A stretch of DNA of 64,000 nt from a virus, in IMG/VR virus record IMGVR_UViG_3300030098_001484, positions 1-64,000 of that record; one strand, 5' to 3'. The translations under genes and the position numbers were made by a program. The notes beneath the pieces are model-generated. The model was not told the origin of the DNA, did no database searches, and worked only from the letters and a program-made list of their open reading frames with translations. This document shows positions 43,681 to 52,292 of the stretch, piece after piece (position 1 is the stretch's first letter; each line of letters starts with the position of its first letter).

Positions 43681-44095
43681 TAACTATCTCCTTAATTTTA
43701 ATATCATCATCATTAATTATTCGGACAATGATACGCCATCCCCAAGCTAAACTGATAGCCCCCGTGATGACAACCACAGGAATAAATATCCATGCGGCAT
43801 ATAACGCTATTAAATAGTTGACTATGATCATGGAAACTCCTCCGATGACCCCACGCCAACCCATAGATCCCCTTGTTAATACGAGTAAAACCATACCCGC
43901 TAACAAACAAAACCCACCAATAACACTTAAGATTGATAGATTGTTAAATCCTTGAATTTGTTCGATAGTAGAAGCAGCAGTAGCCGACACATTTTGTGGT
44001 ACAACTGTCGATATACTAGGCTTTACAAAAGGTGAACATCCTATAAGAAAAAAACTACTTAGTACGCTTAGCCATAGGCTTTTTCTTTTTACCAT
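43673..44095 (-). CDS. lipoprotein-like protein with several membrane segments
   Basis: A 140-residue protein. The N-terminus is a lipoprotein signal: basic MVKRK, hydrophobic LWLSVLSSFF, and lipobox LIGC with Cys20, where lipid could be attached. Residues 21-50 form a Ser/Thr/Val-rich linker. Three hydrophobic helices follow (about 53-73, 79-101, 102-122), then a short charged tail. Phage lipoproteins with such signals are often outer spanins, but the multiple membrane helices do not fit a spanin. A role in lysis timing or host-envelope modification is inference. It lies in a cluster of small membrane genes between virion genes. Confidence 0.6.
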   Translation of the reverse strand: MVKRKSLWLSVLSSFFLIGCSPFVKPSISTVVPQNVSATAASTIEQIQGFNNLSILSVIGGFCLLAGMVLLVLTRGSMGWRGVIGGVSMIIVNYLIALYAAWIFIPVVVITGAISLAWGWRIIVRIINDDDIKIKEIVNV

Positions 44096-44162
44096 TACCT
44101 ACTACCTTTTTCTTTGGTGGTCTTCCTCGTTTACTTCCATATGTTCCTTTTCCATGTGGCAT
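44055..44162 (-). CDS. AT-hook-like small basic protein (35 aa)
   Basis: A 35-residue product starting MPHGKGTYGSKRGRPPKKKV and ending in a Lys/Arg-rich tail. It has the core AT-hook motif RGRP (residues 13-16), which binds the minor groove of AT-rich DNA. I know similar MPHGKGTYG small proteins from marine phages. The ATG at 44162 has a strong AAGGAG. The same frame continues upstream to a TTG at 44255 (66 residues), with G-rich bases before it, so a longer form is possible. It overlaps the lipoprotein-like gene by 41 bp. It may condense or mark phage DNA. Confidence 0.62.
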   Translation of the reverse strand: MPHGKGTYGSKRGRPPKKKVVGNGKKKKPMAKRTK

Positions 44163-44265
44163 TTTAACTTTCTCCTTTTCATGAGTAATTTTATACATTA
44201 ATTGTGGATTAGTATCCATGAACGTCATCACAATGAGACGAAGCATTTCAATCAATAAGAACCCC

Positions 44266-45843
44266 CTATCTTAAAGTAATATCTTCCTTTGTCCAAACCG
44301 TGTCCCATCTTTTGGGGGTAGCAAATCCCCTAGATTCTAACATTTTATTTCTAACATCTAAACAGTTTTGTAATGTAGTTGGCCCAATAATATGTGTACT
44401 ATGATTAGCCTTTAGACTATAATTAGCATCGCTTTCTGAGGCTTTACCTAAGTTTGGAGGAAGCTCTACAACAGCTAAAAATACATCAGTTAACTCAACT
44501 GCCCCTTCTGCGTCTTCGTCTATATCTGTTTTCCAAACATCTAATTTAAAACTAAGAGTAGTTCCTTTAGTTATACTACTTAAAGATGCGGGAGGTACTG
44601 TGGAAAACCAACTTAAATTATTATCGTAGTCTGGAGAAACAGAGGGACTGTCACCTTTCCATCGTAAGGTACTAGTATTTTGCTGATCATCATCACCAAA
44701 TCTAGCATAGGTTCCGCCACTAACTTTCCACTGAACATCAGTAAAGAATCTTTGTTTCCTTCTATAAGCACCGCTGTCAGGTAAGTTTCCTACTCCGCCT
44801 TGAAACACTAAAAATTTAGGGGAAGAATATTTAACAGGAACTGAAGTTAACTCAGCAGCAACTACTTTAGTATCGTTAGCAGTACTTGTATTTACACTTA
44901 CATTTGAGGTAAAGGTTGTGCTTACAAACCTATCTAACCGAATACCCCAAACTTTACTATGCTGTGTAGTGTTATAACTGTTTCCGCTTCTAGCAGCCGG
45001 AGCCGATTCATCATTTGAATATACTTTAACATTCCAAGCAGTATCACTAAGATCGTTGTTTATTACAGTTAAAAAATTTAAGACGTTCTCTTCGTTGTTT
45101 TTAGTAGCGTCAAGGAAAACTGTTTCTCCACCTAAAACATTTGACTCAGCATCAGAAATGATTGTAATGGCATTAAAATTATCAGCATTGTTACACTTAT
45201 ATTGAAGTGCAGTACCAAGAAGCCAAGCACCTTTATTATCCTTAGTTAAGTTTAATGTAGCGGATTCTCTTTCTACTGCGCTAGTAGAGTTTGTCGAGTT
45301 TGTAGTATTTTCCTCAAAGAAATAATCATTACCCTCATTTAAATTCGTCAAATCAAAGAGTATCATTTGTGCATATTCTTGCGTTGCTTGTGTATTTCCG
45401 GCTAAATGTTCTAAAAATACTATTGGACCGTTTGTACTTGTACTACTAGCAGTAAACTTAGTAACAAAATTATATGTCATAAAATGATCTGCATCTGGCG
45501 GAGACTTTCTATCAACATGTTTCATTAATGAGCCATCTAAAACTACGTTTGATCCTGTGCTTCTTTCTAAGACAGTTATTTGTAAATCGTCATTTAAATC
45601 TGCTAGTTGATATCTAACTGTAACGAAAAGTAAATAACTTCTACCAGACTCAATCCAACCAGTGCCTATATCTGTAGTAGCTAAAGATTGTGTAGCTGGA
45701 ATAGCATATATTGTGTTATCTTCTTCGTACTTTATAGGTTCAGGAATTGTTTGTGCAATTTCTAAACGACACAGAGGTTTATCTATAGGCCAAGGTTTTC
45801 TTGGTCCTGTTGTACTAGTTGAACTAGGAGTATATGTACCCAT
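44266..45843 (-). CDS. probable structural beta-rich protein (525 aa)
   Basis: A 525-residue protein rich in Ser, Thr, Asn, Asp and Val, predicted as beta sandwich domains with no enzymatic motif, signal peptide or membrane helix. It lies directly after two paralogous small beta proteins and within the head-gene block, so a head decoration, head-fibre or tail appendage role is likely. Low-complexity parts (NTTNSTNSTS, about 185-200) are probably loops. The ATG at 45843 has AGGAGG. I do not recognise the family. Confidence 0.55.
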   Translation of the reverse strand: MGTYTPSSTSTTGPRKPWPIDKPLCRLEIAQTIPEPIKYEEDNTIYAIPATQSLATTDIGTGWIESGRSYLLFVTVRYQLADLNDDLQITVLERSTGSNVVLDGSLMKHVDRKSPPDADHFMTYNFVTKFTASSTSTNGPIVFLEHLAGNTQATQEYAQMILFDLTNLNEGNDYFFEENTTNSTNSTSAVERESATLNLTKDNKGAWLLGTALQYKCNNADNFNAITIISDAESNVLGGETVFLDATKNNEENVLNFLTVINNDLSDTAWNVKVYSNDESAPAARSGNSYNTTQHSKVWGIRLDRFVSTTFTSNVSVNTSTANDTKVVAAELTSVPVKYSSPKFLVFQGGVGNLPDSGAYRRKQRFFTDVQWKVSGGTYARFGDDDQQNTSTLRWKGDSPSVSPDYDNNLSWFSTVPPASLSSITKGTTLSFKLDVWKTDIDEDAEGAVELTDVFLAVVELPPNLGKASESDANYSLKANHSTHIIGPTTLQNCLDVRNKMLESRGFATPKRWDTVWTKEDITLR

Positions 45844-45855
45844 AGAATCCTCCTA

Positions 45856-46287
45856 TCAAGCTGGTGGTAATAAGTAGAAGAACGTAAGCGTCCCGCTGTT
45901 ACCCCAAGTTAATCCGCTTGCATTTGCTACAACTCTAAAATAAGGTACATCGGTACTAGTAAAGTCTGCTAATGCCATCTTTAGTCCAGTAACATTAGGA
46001 GTAATATCTGACGATAAAGTAGCAAAGGTATCGGTAAAGTTAACACCATCATGTGAAAGCTCGATTGTCAACGTAGAAGCTACATCCGAAAAACCACTCT
46101 TTACATCAATACCTACCATGATTTTCTTACCATTAAACGCAGTAGTACTGATTGCAGGAGAAGCAAGAATATCACTGGTTCCACCACCAGATAAAGTTGA
46201 AATGGCGGGAGAAGTTGAAGTCTCATACTTAGTATAAGTATTGACTGTCGAGGTTCCCCACTCAGATTCTAATGTAAAAGTTGCCAT
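45856..46287 (-). CDS. beta-sandwich virion protein, paralogue A
   Basis: A 143-residue, Ser/Thr-rich beta protein. Its middle (residues about 54-125, KKIMVGIDVKSGFSDVASTL; then ELSHDGVNFTDTFATL; then VPYFRVVANAS) aligns with the upstream neighbour (KLVVAIEIVVRF; QVSPDGTNWVNAQT; APYWRFIINES). The two genes therefore arose by duplication. The short size, beta strands and place between portal and capsid suggest a head decoration or Ig-like surface protein. The ATG at 46287 has AGGAGATTATAG. Confidence 0.6.
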   Translation of the reverse strand: MATFTLESEWGTSTVNTYTKYETSTSPAISTLSGGGTSDILASPAISTTAFNGKKIMVGIDVKSGFSDVASTLTIELSHDGVNFTDTFATLSSDITPNVTGLKMALADFTSTDVPYFRVVANASGLTWGNSGTLTFFYLLPPA

Positions 46288-46297
46288 CTATAATCTC

Positions 46298-46726
46298 CTA
46301 TGATGTACTTAAAGCATAGGCAGTTTTAACAGAACCGCCTGTGTATGAGCCTGCTGAAATCGACGCAGCACTCTCGTTAATAATAAATCTCCAATAAGGA
46401 GCATAAATGTCAGAAACATCGGCAACAAAAACTTTAGTGGCTCCAGCCGTAAGACCAATACCTGCTGTAATAGTCTGGGCATTTACCCAATTTGTACCAT
46501 CAGGGGACACTTGTATTTTTAGATCCGAGTCTGCATTAAACCTAACTACTATTTCAATAGCTACTACCAATTTCTTATTAGCTAAGGTATGACTGATAGT
46601 ACTAGTAGCAATATTATCATCAGCAGACGAAAGAGCGGATGTTCCAGCACTTGAGGAATACTTAGCATAACCTGAAGGCATTCCTGCTGTTGTTGTAGTA
46701 TTTATAGTTGATGTTACTGTTGCCAT
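46298..46726 (-). CDS. beta-sandwich virion protein, paralogue B
   Basis: A 142-residue beta-rich protein, paralogous to the gene at 45856-46287 by shared order of strands and by the SPDGTNW/SHDGVNF and PYWR/PYFR segments. Identity is modest, so the duplication is old or the copies have specialised. Its ATG overlaps the portal stop. A decoration or adhesion role on the head is inferred. Confidence 0.6.
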   Translation of the reverse strand: MATVTSTINTTTTAGMPSGYAKYSSSAGTSALSSADDNIATSTISHTLANKKLVVAIEIVVRFNADSDLKIQVSPDGTNWVNAQTITAGIGLTAGATKVFVADVSDIYAPYWRFIINESAASISAGSYTGGSVKTAYALSTS

Positions 46727-48351
46727 TAAATAGCTCCTCCTGAAATCTGAGACACTTGTTCTGCAAGTTCAGGGTTTTGCTGTAGTATCTGTTGAATACC
46801 TTGACCACCTGTTTCTTGTAGATCTTGTGCGGCTAGTTGTCCTACAGCCCCAGCACCTTGTTGTGCTAATTGCTGCTGAATTCCAGCTTGAGTTTGAATT
46901 TGCTGCTGTTCTTTCATCATTTCCATTTTTTCTTGTTGTACTTCTTCTGGGTTTTTAATCCAATTATTTGAATCAAAACCTATAGAAGTTACTAAAGATT
47001 TAGCATATTCTTCCCACTTAAATAACTCTAATGCTTGTGGAGGTAAGTTCTTTACCATCTCTCCCATCTGTAAAAGCTTGTTTAAATCTGTATCTCTACT
47101 TAGGGCTTGTAATCCAGTCACAATCTCCACTGTTAATAAACCATCTTCAGAAAATTGTTCGCCTAATCGCGGATCAATCTCTTGATTTTCTAACATTAAG
47201 AAAACGGTACGTCTAACAATAGGCTCCATTAAATCTCTCGATATAGCTGAAAACGCTCCGCCTAAAACAGTTTCTAATTCTGAACCGATCATTCTAACAG
47301 CCGTTGCTGTAACTCTGTCTCCGCTTGGTATTGCTGAACCTGCAAGTAAGAAAGCGTTTCCAACTTCCCGTCTCATATTTTCAACACCCATTTGAGTAGA
47401 CTGTATTTGAGGATTCATTGTACCTGAAGGCGTTAGTGTAAATACATCTTGTTGTCTTGCAGAAACAAAACCTCCATTAGAAGTTCTAGCAATATCATCT
47501 AGCTCTGTTAAACCTGCTGGATCAATCCCAATCCAGAAGGCAGACCCCGCCGCAGTACCTTCAATTAAAGCTTCGGTAAAAGATTCTAAGGTTTGAATAT
47601 CACCTATGATGTCTTCACAATGTGAACGACCATAGTTTTCACCAGCAACCATAGCCCATCTTAAAGGTATAACAGGAGAGACCTTAAAAGAACCAGAAGT
47701 TATATTAGTTCCTTCTTCATCCTCAGAAGTTTGGTCCCAACTTCCGTCCTCATTTAAAGTTAATCTAACGTATAAAGTATCATAACCTTTTTTACTGTGT
47801 TGACCGCTATGATAATATCCATTCATTATAGTATCATCATTATCCTTTGCTATAAACTCTAGGTATATAATCTCTTGTACGTTACCGTCTACATCTCTTC
47901 GTAAAACAAAGTGATCTTTCCTAATAACTCTGAAATTAAAGTCATCTTCTTGTACAACTAAAACGTCGCCTGTAACCAATAAGTGTTGTAAAGCTAAGTA
48001 AATAGTTTCTCTAAGATTTTTACTGGAGAGTTTATTATATGTCTGATATGAAAGAGTTTCAAGAAAATTCTCTATTTCTTGGGAGGGTTCCATACCCGTG
48101 GATAACTCAAACTTAAAAAAAGGAGCATCGTTTAATGGTAACATAGCGGAAAGAATTTTACTAGCCATGTTAGTTACACCACGGGCAGGAACCGACGAAT
48201 ACGGTTGGGGGAGTTGATCTTCTTCGGTTAATCCTTCAGGCGGAAGCAACGAAGGAATTGTGAGTGCTGCGCATTTTCTAGCACGCTCTAGTCCCATTGT
48301 TCGCTGACCATCTAATAGTCGCCAGCGTTCTAAATTAGTTTCTTCAGCCAT
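46726..48351 (-). CDS. portal protein (T7 gp8-type head-tail connector)
   Basis: A 541-residue protein. N-terminal residues about 5-100 carry the typical T7-type portal features: RARKCAALTIPSLLPPEG, SVPARGVTNMASKILSAMLP and an aromatic PFFKFEL. A conserved middle (PLRWAMVAGENYGRSHCEDI, about 229-248) and a helical, Gln-rich C-terminus (about 465-541) follow. Length matches T7 gp8 (536 aa). As a dodecamer it forms the DNA entry vertex, binds the large terminase and later the adaptor. The ATG at 48351 has AGGAGATA. Confidence 0.94.
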   Translation of the reverse strand: MAEETNLERWRLLDGQRTMGLERARKCAALTIPSLLPPEGLTEEDQLPQPYSSVPARGVTNMASKILSAMLPLNDAPFFKFELSTGMEPSQEIENFLETLSYQTYNKLSSKNLRETIYLALQHLLVTGDVLVVQEDDFNFRVIRKDHFVLRRDVDGNVQEIIYLEFIAKDNDDTIMNGYYHSGQHSKKGYDTLYVRLTLNEDGSWDQTSEDEEGTNITSGSFKVSPVIPLRWAMVAGENYGRSHCEDIIGDIQTLESFTEALIEGTAAGSAFWIGIDPAGLTELDDIARTSNGGFVSARQQDVFTLTPSGTMNPQIQSTQMGVENMRREVGNAFLLAGSAIPSGDRVTATAVRMIGSELETVLGGAFSAISRDLMEPIVRRTVFLMLENQEIDPRLGEQFSEDGLLTVEIVTGLQALSRDTDLNKLLQMGEMVKNLPPQALELFKWEEYAKSLVTSIGFDSNNWIKNPEEVQQEKMEMMKEQQQIQTQAGIQQQLAQQGAGAVGQLAAQDLQETGGQGIQQILQQNPELAEQVSQISGGAI

Positions 48352-48368
48352 GATTATCTCCTAATTAA

Positions 48369-48749
48369 TCAATAATAATCGTCTTCATCTTCATCATAAT
48401 CATCATCATAATACTCATCATCATCTATTAAACCATAGAAGCCGTATAAGAAATCATCAATATCTTGACCGGGAGCAGTAGGATCTTGTATAACTTCTGC
48501 CTCTTCTTGAGCCTGTTCTTCATCTTCAGCAATTGCTTCTTCTTCCATCTCCTGTTCAAGTATTTCTTGTTCCATAGCTTCATCTGCCATGTCTATCATT
48601 TGCTGTTCTTGCTCTAAAACCTGATCCATTGCTGCATCATAGGCCGCTTCTTCTTCGAGTCTTGCTTGATCCATAAAAGAATCATAAGCTGCTGTCTGCT
48701 CGATAGGTTGCGGTATGTTAATGGCTGGCATGTCTCCACTACCTCCCAT
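48369..48749 (-). CDS. extremely acidic protein with Asp/Glu/Tyr tail (126 aa)
   Basis: A 126-residue protein with very few basic residues. Residues about 25-95 are helical repeats of Glu, Gln, Ala and Met, and the last 20 residues are almost only Asp, Glu and Tyr (DDDEYYDDDYDEDEDDYY). The pI must be very low. Such a chain could mimic DNA, act as a scaffold-like or chaperone tail, or cap a basic partner; the next gene upstream encodes a protein with a basic C-terminus. It lies just upstream of the portal gene. The ATG at 48749 has AAAGGAG. No family recognised. Confidence 0.6.
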   Translation of the reverse strand: MGGSGDMPAINIPQPIEQTAAYDSFMDQARLEEEAAYDAAMDQVLEQEQQMIDMADEAMEQEILEQEMEEEAIAEDEEQAQEEAEVIQDPTAPGQDIDDFLYGFYGLIDDDEYYDDDYDEDEDDYY

Positions 48750-48766
48750 AATCAGTCTCCTTTCTA

Positions 48767-49645
48767 CTAGACCGGACGTTTACCCGCAGCGGTATATTTA
48801 CCTGCTCCACTACCCGGAGTTGTATAAGCCCTTACAGGGGCGGTTCTTCTCGAAACGCGGGAAACAGCTTTACCTCTGCCCGGCTTTCTTGGTTTTGCTT
48901 GAGATAAAGACTCTGCACTAGCCATTGCGGCAAAAGTTTTACCTCTATTAGCCATTTCTCTTTTACGATCTTGTTTTGCTGACTGTGTTAATTCATGGTG
49001 TCGTCTCATTTTTGCAGCAGCACGGGCTTCGTTTCTCTTCTTAATTCTTTGTGCATCGGCAAATGCTTGCTGTTGCGCCTGTCTATTTGCCGCTTCTTGA
49101 GATCTCTGTATAGCTGCTAATCTATTTTTCTCTGCTTCAGCTTCATAAGCTTCTAACTGTTTTCTTGATCTTTCATCTGCATGAGCTTGTAACTGCCACT
49201 GTAAATCTCTGTTTGCCATTCGTTCCTGCATTTGGAACTGCTGTGATTGAAGCTGCATTTGTGCTGCAAAGAATTGATCATAAAATTCAGGATATCCAGT
49301 ATCAGGATTAATACTATTGGCTTCGCTTCCTACAGTGTACCTTTCAATATCCATCTCATAAGCATTAAAAGCGTCTTCTAAGATACTCATAATTTCTGGA
49401 TCTTCTACCATTTCTAAAGGTATTACTAATTCTCCCGGCGTAAGATGACCCATAGTTACGTCACCTCCCCGTCCCTCATCAGCCATCATAGTAATCTCTT
49501 CTTCAGTTGGCATAGGCATCTCGCCTTCCATCATACCCATATCCATAGCCGCATCGGTTTCTGGAGGGGGCATCATACCCATATCGGGTTCAGCCGCTGC
49601 CGCAGCTTGCTTTGCCTTAAGTTGTTCGTACATAGGATCAGCCAT
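48767..49645 (-). CDS. probable virion protein with coiled coil and basic tail (292 aa)
   Basis: A 292-residue protein. The N-terminal part is Met/Pro/Glu-rich and acidic (about 1-60), followed by GHLTPGELVIP (about 66-76), a short motif I know from phage structural proteins. Residues about 120-225 are a long Gln/Ala/Arg coiled coil, and the end is strongly basic (about 225-292, Arg/Lys/Ala/Gly-rich). The ATG at 49645 has AAGGGGAA and overlaps the previous stop by 8 bp. The acidic-to-basic layout suggests a role in the head or in handling DNA. Exact role unknown. Confidence 0.55.
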   Translation of the reverse strand: MADPMYEQLKAKQAAAAAEPDMGMMPPPETDAAMDMGMMEGEMPMPTEEEITMMADEGRGGDVTMGHLTPGELVIPLEMVEDPEIMSILEDAFNAYEMDIERYTVGSEANSINPDTGYPEFYDQFFAAQMQLQSQQFQMQERMANRDLQWQLQAHADERSRKQLEAYEAEAEKNRLAAIQRSQEAANRQAQQQAFADAQRIKKRNEARAAAKMRRHHELTQSAKQDRKREMANRGKTFAAMASAESLSQAKPRKPGRGKAVSRVSRRTAPVRAYTTPGSGAGKYTAAGKRPV

Positions 49646-49829
49646 AGTATTCCCCTTTCTTCTGTTGTTCATAGATAAATCTAAGTTTTGATACTACGTC
49701 TCTTTGTCCACCACGAAATGCCCAAGACTCTTGGGTTTCGTCTGGATTATATTCAAGCGGAGGATAGAGATTCTCCAGCATCCTTACGAGTAGCTCGTCT
49801 ATTACTGGAAACTTTTGTTTCTTTTTCAT
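49638..49829 (-). CDS. small conserved-looking protein (63 aa)
   Basis: A 63-residue protein: basic start MKKKQKFPVIDELLVRMLEN, then Pro/Tyr-rich, then an Arg/Gln-rich helix (FRGGQRDVVSKLRFIYEQQK). Helical and soluble. It overlaps both neighbours, 77 bp with the preceding gene and 8 bp with the following one. GAGGATAGAG serves as ribosome-binding site. Position before the head genes suggests an assembly factor, but nothing more can be said. Confidence 0.52.
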   Translation of the reverse strand: MKKKQKFPVIDELLVRMLENLYPPLEYNPDETQESWAFRGGQRDVVSKLRFIYEQQKKGEYYG

Positions 49830-49941
49830 TGTCTCTATCCTCTAAGGTTTTAATTCTTTTATCCATATCCCGTAACATTTGGACAACTTGTAATGTATTA
49901 AGTTTTCCATTAATTTGTAATTGTTTATAAGGATCTAACAT
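49753..49941 (-). CDS. small coiled-coil protein (62 aa)
   Basis: A 62-residue protein with a probable coiled coil at residues about 12-42 (LNTLQVVQMLRDMDKRIKTL, then EDRDNEKE) and a Ser/Arg/Ala tail that is encoded in the overlap with the next gene. Its ATG lies right after the ribonucleotide reductase stop. It is supported by position and by a start close to the upstream stop. No family known. Confidence 0.48.
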   Translation of the reverse strand: MLDPYKQLQINGKLNTLQVVQMLRDMDKRIKTLEDRDNEKETKVSSNRRATRKDAGESLSSA

Positions 49942-49942
49942 A

Positions 49943-51841
49943 TCAACTCTCCACTAAATCTACTACTTCACAAGATCCACCAGAACAAGCAAGAGTCTGG
50001 GTTCCTTTAGTAGTATCTTCTTCTTCGTATTCCGACAGCTTAGTAAAATCAACCAGAGGCATTCGGTCGGCCATCATTTTATAACGAACTTCGTCTATAG
50101 TCTCAAACGGAGCCTGTTCATAAACATGATCTACCTGTGGTAGGAAAGAGATTCCTTGAATATCATCGAAGTTTTCCCAGACCCATGCACCTACAGACAT
50201 AAACTCATTATCAGTGTAGTTTACTGTAATAGATGGATTGTGATCACACCAATGACTCTTATATACTCGCCACAATTCCAAGTGATCCAATGCTGACACA
50301 TCATCGGCAACCCTTCCAAACTTGGGAGCCTGCATTGGGAATGAGAATACGGCAGTACTAGTAGGATTAAGTACACAATCTTCTACGGGAACTCCCTGAT
50401 CCTTCAAAAAGAAGAACAGAGGATCTTTCTTGTCAATTCGTACTCGTCTAATGTAGTACTTAGAATATCTTGGGTGAATTCCAGAAGAGGTATCACTAAG
50501 ACAAGACACCGTACCGCTAGGCTTTACACAAGTAATGGCAGCCGAAGCATTGATACCGAGCTTCTCAGCCCACTTAGTGTTAACCCGTCTAGCAAACTCA
50601 CGCCATCGGTTAAGACGACCTGCTAATTTATTGAGTCCATCTTTACCCCACATAATAGGGTTATCATAGATGCCTGTAAAGGATACTCCGAGCAATCTTT
50701 CCTGCTCTACATTTTCCTTCCAATCATTTGAAAGATAAGGAAAGTAAGTAAAAGAAGATTGAATAGTACCGAGAATAGTAGCAGCCTCGATCTTCCTCTT
50801 GATGTCAGATATCTTATCATCGGGTCTAATTATAATCTCCGTTAAGTTACAGAACTGCTTAGGACGCAGGAGAATCTCAGCACATGGGTTTACACCATAC
50901 GCATATTCTGAACTACGGCCTAACCATTCGCACTGTTCTTGCGCTCCAGCACGATTAAAGATACCACGCTCTCCTGAGTGTGAATCATAGAGATCTCTCC
51001 ACTCAGTCATGAATTCAGTAAGAGAAGGACGGCCATTATATACAGCCGAGTTATTAGCTAAGGATCTATGTCCTGAGCCTTCCCACCATGCACCACTCTT
51101 GCACTTGCCCATCTCTCTATCTGAAAGGTCAGACAAGGAGATCATAGCGGATCGTCGAACACCACCTACGATAATAGACTTAGCAATTACACAACAGATA
51201 TCGTGACACTCAAGCGATGTCAGCTTTCTACCTTGAGCATTATCAAATACCTTAACAATGTATTTAAAGACAGCTTCTAACGGCTCTGGTCCTGAAGCCC
51301 TTCCACCAAAGGTGTTGAGTCTACTACCTGCGGGTCTGATTTGAGAGAGATCCCACGTAGGATGGACACCTTTGAGCCAGAGGTTTTCTAATAGCTCATT
51401 ACAGGCGTTAGCCCAGCCTTCCTTGGAATCCTCTACAGTAATCCTAACCTGCTTGACTCGTAAGATATTAGTAGGAATCTTAGGAAGTCTGTTTACGACT
51501 TCGGACTCTACTGAGTACCCAACGCCTGTGCCATTCATCAGGATATACATTAACTCACTGAAAGAGCGAGGACTGTCGATCTCTAAATAAGAACAATTAT
51601 AAATGCATGTGTTGTCTCTGTCTGCCGCTTCTCCAGCGGTCATCAAAGCTCTCATACTAGGCATAATCTCATGCTTAAGAATCATGTCTCGAATGTTTTT
51701 ATGGTCTGTAAGAACAGGATGCTTATCTTCCATCCAATTCCAATACCTATCTACGGTTTCTGTCCATGTCTCCCTACGCTGCTCGTCTTCAAGCCATCTA
51801 GCATAACGAGACACGGCTATAAAATTTCTAAATGTATCCAT
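49943..51841 (-). CDS. nrdJ: class II (B12-dependent) ribonucleoside-triphosphate reductase
   Basis: A 632-residue monomeric enzyme of the Lactobacillus leichmannii RTPR type, which reduces NTPs to dNTPs with adenosylcobalamin. The active-site set is visible: Asn318-Pro-Cys320-Ala-Glu322 and Cys331 (FCNL) with the family's 11-residue spacing of the two cysteines. A partner cysteine of the active-site pair is in NTCIYNC (79/83). The C-terminal redox pair Cys619/Cys624 (ACSGGSCE) matches Cys731/Cys736 of RTPR. No separate small subunit is needed or seen. It is coupled to dUTPase by a 1-bp start/stop overlap behind a phage promoter copy. The host must supply or import cobalamin. Confidence 0.95.
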   Translation of the reverse strand: MDTFRNFIAVSRYARWLEDEQRRETWTETVDRYWNWMEDKHPVLTDHKNIRDMILKHEIMPSMRALMTAGEAADRDNTCIYNCSYLEIDSPRSFSELMYILMNGTGVGYSVESEVVNRLPKIPTNILRVKQVRITVEDSKEGWANACNELLENLWLKGVHPTWDLSQIRPAGSRLNTFGGRASGPEPLEAVFKYIVKVFDNAQGRKLTSLECHDICCVIAKSIIVGGVRRSAMISLSDLSDREMGKCKSGAWWEGSGHRSLANNSAVYNGRPSLTEFMTEWRDLYDSHSGERGIFNRAGAQEQCEWLGRSSEYAYGVNPCAEILLRPKQFCNLTEIIIRPDDKISDIKRKIEAATILGTIQSSFTYFPYLSNDWKENVEQERLLGVSFTGIYDNPIMWGKDGLNKLAGRLNRWREFARRVNTKWAEKLGINASAAITCVKPSGTVSCLSDTSSGIHPRYSKYYIRRVRIDKKDPLFFFLKDQGVPVEDCVLNPTSTAVFSFPMQAPKFGRVADDVSALDHLELWRVYKSHWCDHNPSITVNYTDNEFMSVGAWVWENFDDIQGISFLPQVDHVYEQAPFETIDEVRYKMMADRMPLVDFTKLSEYEEEDTTKGTQTLACSGGSCEVVDLVES

Positions 51842-52275
51842 CAGTCTAACCCTGTACTCCCAAAGCCGCCAACACCTCTTCCTGTGTCAGCGAGTTCAAA
51901 CATATCATGTAATTCAGCCTTAGCAAAAGGCACAATAATAAGCTGAGCAACCCTCATACTAGAGGTAATCTCAAATGGCTCATCTGAAGAATTCTTCAAC
52001 AGTACAGCTACCTCTCCTCTGTAGTCACTATCAATGACTCCGATCCCATTAGCTAAATGGATTCCTGCCTGACCCAAGCCAGATCGAGAGGCCAACAAGC
52101 CGAAGTAACCCTCCGGTATGCTGATGCACAATCCTGTATCTACCTTAACCACTTCTCCGGGCTTGATAGTTTTCGCACCCTTTATAGCAGCCCGAAGATC
52201 CATTCCAGCGGCCCCATCTGTAGAATAGGTGGGTTCGGGAATGTAATCTACGGTAGTTGTATAGTCGATTATCAT
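51841..52275 (-). CDS. dut: dUTPase
   Basis: A 144-residue trimeric dUTP nucleotidohydrolase that makes dUMP and keeps uracil out of DNA. Motifs in order: GAAGMDLRA (about 20-28), ASRSGLGQAGIHLANGIGVI (about 62-81) with the uridine-binding hairpin GVIDSDYRGE, and the flexible C-terminal GRGVGGFGSTG. Length is normal for the family. It is the first gene behind the promoter at 52293-52312, with AAGGAG upstream, and it feeds dUMP into the same pool as the reductase. Confidence 0.96.
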   Translation of the reverse strand: MIIDYTTTVDYIPEPTYSTDGAAGMDLRAAIKGAKTIKPGEVVKVDTGLCISIPEGYFGLLASRSGLGQAGIHLANGIGVIDSDYRGEVAVLLKNSSDEPFEITSSMRVAQLIIVPFAKAELHDMFELADTGRGVGGFGSTGLD

Positions 52276-52292
52276 ACTTGCTCCTTTTTGAT

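Noticed and set aside
43713-43910. 65-codon frame inside the lipoprotein-like gene
   Set aside because: Alternative-frame shadow; the host gene has a lipobox and membrane helices.
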